Assembly (NCBI GenBank): GCA_002099365.1
Contig: MSED01000005.1
Coordinates: forward strand, 558,001 to 622,000
Origin: Phialophora verrucosa
Lineage: Eukaryota; Ascomycota; Eurotiomycetes; Chaetothyriales; Herpotrichiellaceae
DNA length: 64,000 nucleotides
Reading direction: 5' to 3'
Numbering within the stretch: position 1 is the first letter of the stretch; every line of letters starts with the position of its first letter. Below are positions 53,301 to 60,947 of this stretch, in pieces. The translations under genes were made by a program, and so were the position numbers. The notes beneath the pieces are model-generated. The model did no database searches, was not told where the DNA came from, and saw nothing but the letters and a program-made list of their open reading frames with translations.

Positions 53301-54118
53301 ATCACTTTGATGCCCTGCTCTCGAAAGACGTTCGTGGCTTCGAGCAGACCCTCGTTGACGGCATGGTCGGTAATGAGACTGAAGATGCGGTTGATATCCG
53401 ACAGTGGATACGTAGTGACGTCGAGACGATTATGCTCGCCTAGTTTGTCGTCTCCGCCGTCATCATCAGAATCGTCGTTCTCGTCAGCGCCGTTCTGCGT
53501 TGGTGCAGTCGATTTCCCGCGACCCTTTCCTGCGGGCTTGCGGGCTGGACGTGCTTTGGCCTTCTTCTTCTGAACAGTCTCGACCTCGCTTTCCTCATCT
53601 GATTCACTCTCATCTGTAAGTGAGCAATCCCCACTGGAAGGCACGTGGTTGAGAGCTTCTGCAACAACACCCCCATCGACACCATCGGATCTCTGGTTGA
53701 CAGGATCACCACTGGCGTAGAGATCTCGAAGTATGCGTAGCTCTTCAGAGCCTGGCTTTGTTTGGTCGCCGCTTGAACCCACGAGGGTGTCACCAGACTC
53801 AATCGGTGCCAACTCGATGTCTTTGTACACGCGTTTTTCTGGACGAGGGATTACTTCTCTTCTCCCACCATCACGGAACTCCATGTACACTTCTGAGGCC
53901 TTCGTGCCAAGACCGTAATGCTTATAGTGCTTGTTGGTGCCAGGCACCTTTCCTTCTTCGGGGAGTTCATTTGAACTCTTTTTCCCTGATTTTTGTCTTG
54001 CCTTTCCCGCTTCCTTGGCTACTGCCTCGTAGCGCGAGCCCGGATGGTAGACCTCGTCAGCATCAGCTGATGATGCGCGGGCGGAAGTAGCATCCTCCTC
54101 AGAGATGTTCGACGACAT
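47312..54118 (-). CDS. DNMT5: DNMT5-type cytosine-5 DNA methyltransferase fused to SNF2 helicase and RING
   Basis: A single uninterrupted exon encodes 2268 residues from the ATG at 54118. The N-terminus (1-240) is acidic and low-complexity with no clear chromodomain. The methyltransferase domain has VITMCSGTEAPFVAL (272-286), AGSSCVDYS (369-377, catalytic Cys373), IIENVAGAPWD (415-425), QTRQRGYLFG (452-461), LTGLEILALQGFP (638-650) and LAGNAMSTT. A Cys/His-rich patch (775-809) follows. The SNF2 lobe starts with IADEVGAGKTTT (about 1410), has a DEYT box in place of DEAH (about 1696) and LSGTPP. A RING-like CSRC and CGHVVCGEC follow near 2065-2095. The second lobe ends with QAVGRCWRPGQTKQ (about 2236). 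Known DNMT5 enzymes use ATP for CG-maintenance methylation. Target, partners and chromatin reader here are unknown. Confidence 0.93.
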   Translation of the reverse strand: MSSNISEEDATSARASSADADEVYHPGSRYEAVAKEAGKARQKSGKKSSNELPEEGKVPGTNKHYKHYGLGTKASEVYMEFRDGGRREVIPRPEKRVYKDIELAPIESGDTLVGSSGDQTKPGSEELRILRDLYASGDPVNQRSDGVDGGVVAEALNHVPSSGDCSLTDESESDEESEVETVQKKKAKARPARKPAGKGRGKSTAPTQNGADENDDSDDDGGDDKLGEHNRLDVTTYPLSDINRIFSLITDHAVNEGLLEATNVFREQGIKVITMCSGTEAPFVALDLIRKSLPSSEAREKFKYQHLGSAEIEPWKQAFILRNFHPPIIFRDVTDFEGHADNPGDENCYPVTAYGKRVEPPRGAHILVAGSSCVDYSTLNRVRSNWKGERGEGESAKTMNGIGTYAKMYKPTVIIIENVAGAPWDMIKIFWDEKGYDTVIVKLSTVDYYLPQTRQRGYLFGVHKDIAALAGFDINQAHKEWIHLMAGFQRRASSPYSDFTLGEDDPRLQSVNYSVTDNRKKGGSTDWVQCRKRHVQERVANRLGIGTPFTKRRGHPQAQLDDYADQEWALKQSKRVLDMLDIRHLDDVSRRDFDMRFKHRNINVSQNVDRDRDNRQWGIVGCVTPSGCLFETRRGGPLTGLEILALQGFPTGDLQLEKYTSNQLQDLAGNAMSTTVIGPAILSAIIACFRVHEDNDGEQQIFEVTLDEHQDSSEDQPMEDAFVREAFDERELETNPNSKDLVPLEEEFPRVHDTEKGPYSLASIVEKATDLQPLCRCEGLHRRTSDEIIYCQDCYYTCCMGCSRDTHGHKALSKLEAGTSHRPIARTFVQFLIEVLPAVLQNQNANGLLPPFAVSSSEEIKVRVSEALHSKVHFQCVKFEGSWKAVYESDLALLELEFVPNRHMCNPCEKHEKPHLHLDVVPMWLLFAKAPADEPVESKMRKLFKHPIASTTPEQTLFSGKWKLWDGPTQQSKVRIARAGEQIPSWERRLELEGVPFRSLNSFSAIEVSHSTSINDKAQSLVEDIAGIYQLLPNCPAPNGTLHRRVLGSGTGTAPLFLFLQSNPLQDGRFDRVVFSNQPFRPTALDGRGVLAALDKSWRPVATAQVYRGEEVLCDPISQWSDSLAQELRMPREENTVQKWVLKPNADPMSAAACVNAFTTILILDLSCDANAKGRLEIRREICITLERKPRALSDFGWILSHSASIPRPWNTWQYIHLSKAVECKVCSPAQPCIQWVLKRTGASENVKAMESPLEAAEYENALSNRPSPAVALLRDVQGKALLDVKINVTTLAHRAVAPFIVNLSPDSELESLQWRVDPYDQFGPHPKFCLPKLLSNKDDPVSKSLQKGLDLGRTLWKSQLQVLAWMIDQETSPKVWDEMSLVESCLPALGWRLVAKALLRRRHVRGGVIADEVGAGKTTTSLALVKYDFQQSQATAATQGQGMADSEPEAERNQDDAEPHIGKLETDATLILVPKNILGQWEGEVQNCLKWRKLQPPERTGLEQKAPYYITVKDVPELQRYSHKQIKGAALVLAAWDLFGQKAYWSSLRKIACSTCTPDEPGRAFDEWLRETLPSLGTCVEGLKTGVADFWTAWDSVREHAETNHKYENFAGFLTRQTKRKFFAKERAAAKNKAGPSNGTAGNGASVDEAALDLRIQETAQQKSRDELDGFRRDSHRHGQPMSPPVLLHMFAFRRLIVDEYTYVEGETLLALLQLDAARRWMLSGTPPIQAYDSLNTTAKLIGTQITTYDEHEGKFGFGRDAQKMSKDKSHAQEVHSYQSVASAAFHEAVYGRARIFSEQFIRKNEPSQGRAGKTSSLVRVDPNPSEWITCSDVGNLAMDPDRPFGKPNPTRKADVNKEVPGSIWRLTDLVERTNGPQDARICSSFMLEEVWPIVREDADCILTRQLAGAEEHRMEQIIKEQAGHVCSRISEVLPLLQELWHMHRLVRHSDKGAAASFTGLRASVSSGRLADMNAVAIVETLLGYARDNEVVPTLLLSKTKKNPAAAGRVNLPWDAAEMGSAAVAVKEFDLRMARVENHLEILMQGLRRLRLLKAVFGAFQKRLGDCSRCGAAAAWEAASISTACGHVVCGECATEACCAAGDVADVVPASRFAVSYVGAQVPGTVTCSRLRLAVALVQEAIAASDSVLVFAQHQGIKNAFIEACGEAGIACFDGFEAGSAARAVERFRAAGSACLVLKVDSADAAGWNLQSANHVVFLSVPVLGSVAELEATREQAVGRCWRPGQTKQVFVYQIAATDTGELDLVG

Positions 54119-56636
54119 CTTTAGGAAGTCTTAGGCAAAAGACGGTTGAGGATCTTGTGCGTCGAAGAAACAGTCTCACTGCTGGAATTGTCAAATTTGG
54201 CAAGATGTATGACGGCCGTGGCAATGACTTACAGACCACGCGCTTTCCGACACCCTGCTTTGAAAGGTTCAGGAAGAGGATCGGTCGGCTTTCCAAGAAT
54301 CCAAAATATTACGGGAGGATTTGAGGAGGTCAATGGATGTGTATTGTTGACGCGTGTCTGGGCGATGGATCTGACCGAGTTGCCTCTCCGGAAATTCGAG
54401 GATGTGCGAACGGTTCTGAACCGAGGAATTTGACGATGTATGACCTGAGATATGGAGATGTGCTTGAGATAGCCGGGATGGGTTGATGGTGGAGGATCTG
54501 GTGAGAGTCGGTCGCTCAGCGAACAGCAAGTCTCCAACCTTGAGAAGGACAATTTTATCCAAAAACTGCCAGTACGGCGTCCAAGAAAAAGATGAGGCGT
54601 TCTCTCGAAGGCTCTGATTGAGATGAGGAAGAAGTTTGAGGTGCAGAAGGTAGTTTGTGTGGTTGTGTGGAAGATGTTTGTGTTGGTTGAGTTGGACGGG
54701 TGAGGGTCAGAAGGTTGAAATGAAGGGATGCGAGCCTCGTCTCTGCGCTCCACCCCGGGACACATGGGTATCGGCCAACCAGAAGCTGATCGTGCTTTGT
54801 GCTGTACAGTCCACCCCGGTGATGCAGTGACTTATGATGCGATGATGCGGTGAGGAGCTCCTGCTTTGGCAGAACGTAGCAGTGATGGTCTTGAAAACAT
54901 CGATCGAATTCTCCTTCAAGCAAACACTCCCCTCCGTGGTGACTTTTAGTCCCCTCCACTATTCCTCCATGCATTCATCAAGGCGTGGCAGCCGACATTG
55001 CTTGTGCCTTTTCTCCACTGCCAGCGTCATTTCCTTTGAGCAGTAAAGCAGAAGCTCTTTGTGGACGGCAACAGTTTGTGAGGATTGACGACAGGCCCTT
55101 TCGATGGCGCAGCGACACCCAAGGCGTTGCGCGACCCACGCCATTGGTATCATCTGATCGACAGCAAACTTTGAATGACAAAGCCAGGATTGCGTTCAGA
55201 GACTATCAGCCGGCAAAGGAAACATTTTCCCAGAAATTTGTTTGCCTGGGCAGAAGAAGGCCGCTCCTCGCCAGCTCTCATGCTCCAAGACATACCAGGG
55301 GACCCGGATCTGCCTGGTACTCGTGCGAGCCACAGCAGTATCTTCCATGGTTCGAAAACTCCTCGTGTCTGAGAATAGAGGCCGACGTCAAGACCTGGTG
55401 GGAGGTTTGAGGTATATGCACTCACGCCCGATGACGGGGATGTGGTGATGCCTTAAGTCTCAGGTGCTGTGTACTCCGGCCGTCATGAAGAGTGGTGTTG
55501 GAGAACCCGAGCAATGGCAGAAGAGAGAAGCTATAAACGAGTTTGATGCGTTGGGCCACGCAGGATCCTGACGATACTGCCGCTGTCAGTGACTGAGAGC
55601 ATTCCATGGCAGCCGAGCTATGTGCTCCAGGGGTGGGAAGCTGAAGCTGTTGAAGGTATTTCCTGAAGGTGTCGATTCGGAGAGAGGCATCTCCTGATTG
55701 ATCGACTCGGAGAGAGACATCATCTTAAAGCTAAGGCCGAGGATAAAGACTGAAGAAGAATTGGAAGTGGACACCCACGTCGACACGACGGCGACGGGGC
55801 CTCGGCCCGCGATTGGAAGGAACACATGGCTATGGAGTAAGGCTTTCCAGCGCAGGCGTTGAGTTTACTGGGGGTGGTAGTCCAGAGGATTGTCAAGAGT
55901 CGGGGAAAGAATTGAGGGTGGATGAGATGAAAGGAGGCGGCCATGCCGTTGGCTCGACCCCATCGTCGCGAAGGTAGTGCTTGGTGAGGGGGGTGAGGGC
56001 CGTGGCCGTGGTGCTGGTTGACTTGAAGTACGACATCGTGTCTGCTGGAGTTTACCTCACACAGTACGTCCTGGGTCAGTCAAACGCAGTGTTGGCGGTG
56101 ATCTTGTTCACTTGACAGACCTCAGAAGCAACGGGGCGCGACACCTCTTCACCTGACGGCCACGACTCGTGGCACACTGTTCGTGCAAGTCACCCTGCGG
56201 CAGACGCAATGGAAAGGGCAGGGACTTCGACCACGATGTCACTGGTTACTCTCACCACGCCACTATGTTGTCCTGAGTCACCACTGAGTGGCATATTTCA
56301 GCCACCAAGATGAGGACAGCACGGGCAGGCCAGGGTGAGCAGTAAAGTCCAGTTCGAGCAGCAGGGCGTGGAGCAACCACAGAAAGGACATTCGCTCCGC
56401 CCTTGGCGACATCCGCATTCCGCCTTCGCTCCGCAGTACCTACATAATTACCCTTATATGCTGTCTGCGTCGGCTCGGAAAATTACGTGCGATGTTACGG
56501 CATTCAGTCAAGGTAGGACTATATCCGAGTGAAGAATTGTACATTTTGAGGATCAAGCGCTATTGCTAGTGAACATGGCAAAAGGAAGAAGAAACCGTCT
56601 TGCCAGGACGCGTCTACCAGTTCCATTTGTGAGCTT
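54119..56636. other. 2.5-kb intergenic region, no supported gene
   Basis: This holds the DNMT5-like promoter and the 3' flank of PHB2. The best open frame (minus, 54974-54555, 139 aa) begins with an ATG but is a Ser/Thr/Gln-rich low-complexity sequence without family text. No recognisable element was found. Confidence 0.5.
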
Positions 56637-57666
56637 TTACTTCTTCGCAGCACCATCGAACTCTCCAGCCTTGACATTAAGCCCGAGGCCCTGCGCATCC
56701 AGATACAGCTTGTTCTTTCCACCAGCCTCTTGCAGAAGCTGAGCAATATTGCGGGCGTTCTCGATCTGTCGGAGTTCGACATAACTTCTGCTCTTCTTGA
56801 TGGCATCACCGATCAACTCTGCCGATCTGGCCTCACCCTGTGCGCGGACGATGGTTGCCTGTTTCTCCTGCCTGGCTCTGTCGACCAAGAAGGCCGCCCT
56901 CTGGGCCTCCTGCTGGGCCACCTGCTTAGCCTCGACCGCAGCCGTGAACTCGGGTGAGAATGAAAGATGTGTCAATGAGACATCATCAAGCATGATATTG
57001 AATCGGGCCGCTCTTCTCGTAAGATTGTCTCGGACCAGTCTGGCGACATTCTCTCGCTGTGTGATGAGCTGGCTGGCATTGAACTGGGCTACCACGGACT
57101 TCAACACCTCATTGACAATGGATGGAAGCACCCGTTCGTCATAGTCGGTGCCGAGTGTGCGGTAGATTTGTGGCAGTGCCTCGACCCGAGGTCTTGAAAG
57201 AACACGGCATGTGATGTTGACCATCTGCAAATCCTTCGTTCCTGTCAAAGAGGCGACGTTTCGCGGTTTTGCTCGGACATCGTAGTCAATGGGTGTCTCG
57301 AACCATGGTAGTCGGATATGTGTGCCTACTCCGATTAGCAATCCAGTCCCTGCAAAGTGAGCGCATCTCAGTACCTTCGTTGTAGATCTCGTTCCCTACA
57401 CCTGATATTCTCTTGTACTTGATCGCACGGTGACCACCATCCACTGAAGTCCCGTCAGAACCGCCGCAGCTGTCAACGATGGGGGACAAATTACCGTTGA
57501 ATAGAGAGTTTGAGATAACAACACCAGCAATACCTAGACCCACCAGGGCAAGGATTCCTCTCCCTGCAGCGCCGCCTCCGGGAGGCAGCCCTCCAAAGCC
57601 TTGACCTCGACGCTGCTGCAGAGTCCGCTGGATCTGCTGGAAATGCTCCCTCGGGTCGTAGGACAT
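56637..57666 (-). CDS. PHB2: Prohibitin-2, three exons
   Basis: Exons are 57666-57495, 57443-57375 and 57325-56637; the introns are 51 and 49 bp. The product is 309 residues, the family's usual length. An N-terminal membrane segment (GILALVGLGIAGVVISNSLF, about 37-56) is followed by the PHB/SPFH domain with VDGGHRAIKYKRISGVGNEI and FETPIDYDVRAKP, then DERVLPSIVNEVLKSVVAQF and the coiled-coil region VEAKQVAQQEAQRAAFLVDR, ending GEFDGAAKK. Prohibitin-2 forms ring complexes with prohibitin-1 in the inner mitochondrial membrane, supporting respiratory-chain assembly and m-AAA protease regulation. The gene is divergent from the HAD phosphatase, about 305 bp apart. Confidence 0.97.
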
Positions 57667-57971
57667 GGTTGCGCCTTTGTTAAGGACAGAGGGATCGGTG
57701 AAGGAGTCGCACCTGGGATAAAGAGCAGCAGGCAGGCAATGTCGATGATGCTCGCATCCAAATTGAGCTCCGCGCCAACCACTGCGGAGAAGCAGATGAG
57801 CCAAGAAGAGTAAAACTGCTCGCCTCACCCCGGATCGGGCTCAGTATTGAGTTAGATTACTTAGGTATGTAACCAACATTTCACGGGGAACACAAGCTGA
57901 ATCGAGTGGCATGCACAATTTCGTCCCATGTCCACCATTCAAACTGGTAAAATGGTTATCGTTCCGTAGAG
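57667..57971. promoter_or_regulatory. Divergent promoter region PHB2 / HAD phosphatase
   Basis: The 305-bp gap between two divergent start codons must hold both promoters. No strong known motif was seen. Part of it probably belongs to the 5' leaders. Confidence 0.6.
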
Positions 57972-58880
57972 ATGGCTTCCTTCAAGACAGAGTGAGTCTC
58001 CCCCCAGGAGAAAGTCCAGGTAGCCTCGAATGTCTAAGCTAGAGCTCAAGAGCATGCCACCAGCTTTCCCCCAGTCCGCGCCTGCATTTTTGATATGGAC
58101 GGGCTTCTCCTTAACACTGAGGATATCATCACGTTCTGCACGAACCAACTACTTGAGAAGTATGGGCGACCTACCTTTATCCCATCGATTCGAGCCCAGC
58201 TCATGGGCATCCCGGACTCGACAAACGGTCAGGTATTTCACAGCTGGGCCAAGCTGCCTGTCCCCCGCGAACAATTCGCCCGTGAATTGTCTGAGCAGAT
58301 GAGACTGCAATTCCCAAATTGTAAGCCGCTGCCTGGCGCGGTTCAGATTCTATCAAACCTCAGCCATGCACAGGTTGCTACTTCCGGGGATAGAATCGAA
58401 CTAGCACTCGCCTCCACTACCAAGAGCCACACTTACGAACGGAAAACTTCGAAGCCCGAAGCGAAACACTTGCTTGCCTTCATTCAACCCGACAGACGAG
58501 TCCTAGGAGATGACCCGCGAGTGCGAGAGGGTCGAGGGAAGCCTGCTCCCGACATATATGCCGTCGCACTACAATTGGTGAATACGTCGCCGGGTTTGAA
58601 TGACAAGCCTATTATGCCCAATGAATGCTTGGTCTTTGAAGATAGCGTTATCGGCGTAGAGGCTGCGAGACGGGCTGGCATGAGGGTTATTTGGGTACCC
58701 CATCCAGATGTGGCGCTCGAATATCAAACGAGGCAGCGGGAGATGCTGGCTGGAAGGACGGGATTGATCGAGATCGGAGATGAGTGGCAGCTGGGGGAGA
58801 TCGATGACGGCTGGGCTGAATGCATTTCGAGTCTTGAGCAATTCAACTACGAGAAATATGGAATTGAAGTTTCGTCCTAA
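57972..58880 (+). CDS. HAD-superfamily hydrolase (phosphoglucomutase/pseudouridine-phosphatase-like), two exons
   Basis: Exon 1 is the 20-bp piece 57972-57991, the intron is 57992-58063 (72 bp, GTGAGT donor, CACCAG acceptor) and exon 2 is 58064-58880, giving 278 residues. The join restores MASFKTDFPPVRACIFDMDG; Asp17 and Asp19 are the HAD nucleophile and acid. Motif II is in LALASTTKSH, the motif III lysine in GKPAPDIY, and motif IV in CLVFEDSVIGVEAARRAG. A helical cap domain (about 30-95) makes this subfamily I, of the GS1/DOG2/HDHD1 type. These dephosphorylate small sugar or nucleotide phosphates; the substrate here is not known. Without the tiny first exon the first catalytic Asp would be lost. 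Confidence 0.92.
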
Positions 58881-59341
58881 AGTCTCATTCATAGAGGAAA
58901 ATTGACTTGACCGATTCTTGTCGCAGGACCATAGGAGCCTGGTCTCATTACCCGGGGAGCGTAAAAGGCCACCGGTAACAATTCGACCTTGGGAGATGTA
59001 TCACGAAAGCCAAGGAATGTTAAGTTGGTCGAACGAGAGGATAGGAAAGCGGTCGAAGGTCGACAAGGCGCAAAAGAGGGCACCGTTAGAGCACACCCGT
59101 CAATTTAGATCCTCGCTGGGGCTGCACGCGGTTGAGTAGGTTTAGGATGAAAGGTGCGTTGCGAGGGTGAGTGATAAAAGCGGCATGCTCGGGGTGAGTC
59201 GCACGTGAGCTCCGACACCTCCATACTCGTCTTGGACGCCGCTTCGACCGAATCCCCAAGTGCTGTGTTTATTGTCCAACCATTGCATCGCAGTCATTGA
59301 CAGCTCGTGTCCTTGCTTGAAGCTCGACTCTACCACTAAAA
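58881..59341. other. Intergenic region between HAD phosphatase and RNA15-like genes
   Basis: 460 bp without a supported coding frame. It should contain the RNA15-like promoter. Confidence 0.6.
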
Positions 59342-60280
59342 ATGGCGCCTGGACAAGGTCGCAGTGTCTTCGTGGGTAACATCCCATTCAGTGAGCAACC
59401 CTTCCGTCTCCCCGCCGCCGCGCAGAACTGACCTACGACAGATCTGAGCGAGGAGAACATCATCAGAATCCTCAACCAAGTCGGCACTGTGGTCAAATTC
59501 CGGTTGATGACCAACCCCGACACAGGAAAATCCAAAGGATTCGGCTTTGCCGACTTCCAAGACGCAGACCAAGCGGCCAGCGCAGTCAGGAACTTGAACG
59601 ATTACGAGATCGATGGTCGAAAGATTCGCGTTGACTGGCCTCACAACAACGAGAAGGACTCGGTGCCGACGAACTACGACCAAGCCAGCGCTCCGCCCGC
59701 CGATGGCCTGAACGCCGCCGCCGCAAGTGCGCTTCCTCCCTTGCCTCCAGGCGTCGATCTCCCTCCCAATCTGAGAGCGACCGACGCCATCTCGCAAACC
59801 CTCTCTACTCTCCCTCCGCCGCAGCTACTCGATGTCCTGACCCAGATGAAGGGGCTCGCCATTTCCGACCCCGCAAGAGCGACTTCCCTTCTCAAAACCG
59901 CGCCGCAACTCTCATACGCTATCTTTCAAGCACTGATTCTCATGAACCTGGTCGACCCGAAAGTCCTGGCCCAGGTCGTCGAACAAGCCGCCAGACCACC
60001 TCAGCCAGCCGCCGTCCCTCCTCCGCAGCCGGTGCCGCAGCAGTATCCTGGCTATCCGCCCGTATTGGTGCCGGGCCAAATGCCTCCCAGACCACCTCCC
60101 CAGCAATACGCACCACCAGCCATACCACAACAACAGCCACCGCCTCAGCAACAACCTCAGCTCTCCCACCAGGAGATGATCCAGCAGGTCTTGGCCATGG
60201 ACCAGAGGACGATTGACTCATTCTCACCCAGCGAAAGAGCACAAATTATGCAGATCAGAGCGTCGATGGGAGTTAGATGA
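59342..60280 (+). CDS. RNA15: mRNA 3'-end cleavage factor, CstF64/RNA15-like, two exons
   Basis: Exon 1 is 59342-59390, the intron is 59391-59441 (51 bp) and exon 2 is 59442-60280, giving 295 residues. The intron falls inside the RRM: VFVGNIPF (RNP2) then NLSEENIIRILNQVGTVVKF, and GKSKGFGFADF (RNP1). After a linker there is the hinge (QLLDVLTQMKGLAISDPARA, then ILMNLVDPKVLAQVVEQA), a Pro/Gln-rich spacer and the short C-terminal helical domain (SHQEMIQQVLAMDQRTIDSF, ending RASMGVR). That is the full CstF-64/Rna15 layout. The family binds U/GU-rich RNA downstream of poly(A) sites and partners with CstF77/Rna14 for cleavage and polyadenylation. Confidence 0.95.
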
Positions 60281-60947
60281 AAGGCGAGGCAATGAACACA
60301 ACCCATCTATCTTATCGTCCGCTATTTGGCTCGAGCAGAGCAAGCCTGAACTGGAACGCCGACCGTCCATCTTGCTGCATACCTGGTAGGACCTTAAGCC
60401 GACAGTTTCAATCGAGCAACACCGACTTGGCCCGACGCGACAGACACGCCTGGGCAGGCCGTCGCTCGAAAATTGCATCACCGCATCGAGAAGGAACAAG
60501 GAATGAGGAATTCCCAACCGGTAGCAAGGAGGGATTAGTTAGGAGAGCGGCTTGATGATCGGGGGCCACAAGCGTCGCCACAAGCAAGCGCAGCTATGTC
60601 GAGGGACTGGATATGAGAGCAAGGATCGACGGCATGGCCGAGCAATTAGTTGGTGGGATGCTATGTCTGCGATGGACGTCGAGGTCATACATGAAATCAA
60701 TGCACCACGGCACCGCACACCAGAATCAAGCGTCACGTATGAATGAACCCTCTTTCTCGCTGACACCTATACTCGGCATTCTTTATTTTTACTGTGCAGT
60801 CGTCTTGTTCGCGTCCGGGGTATCAATGTCCAGCTCTAGCATCTCACTTGTACTGGTAGTAGTTGTGCTTCATGTTCTTGTCGTTCCATCCTCCCTTCGT
60901 CTCGTCTTCTCTTCTTGTTCACTCCCATTCCCACTCCAGCGTCCCTG
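60281..60947. other. Intergenic region between two convergent genes
   Basis: This 667-bp gap lies between the RNA15-like and Yrb30-like stop codons, so it should hold both 3' UTRs. No gene was recognised. Confidence 0.6.
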
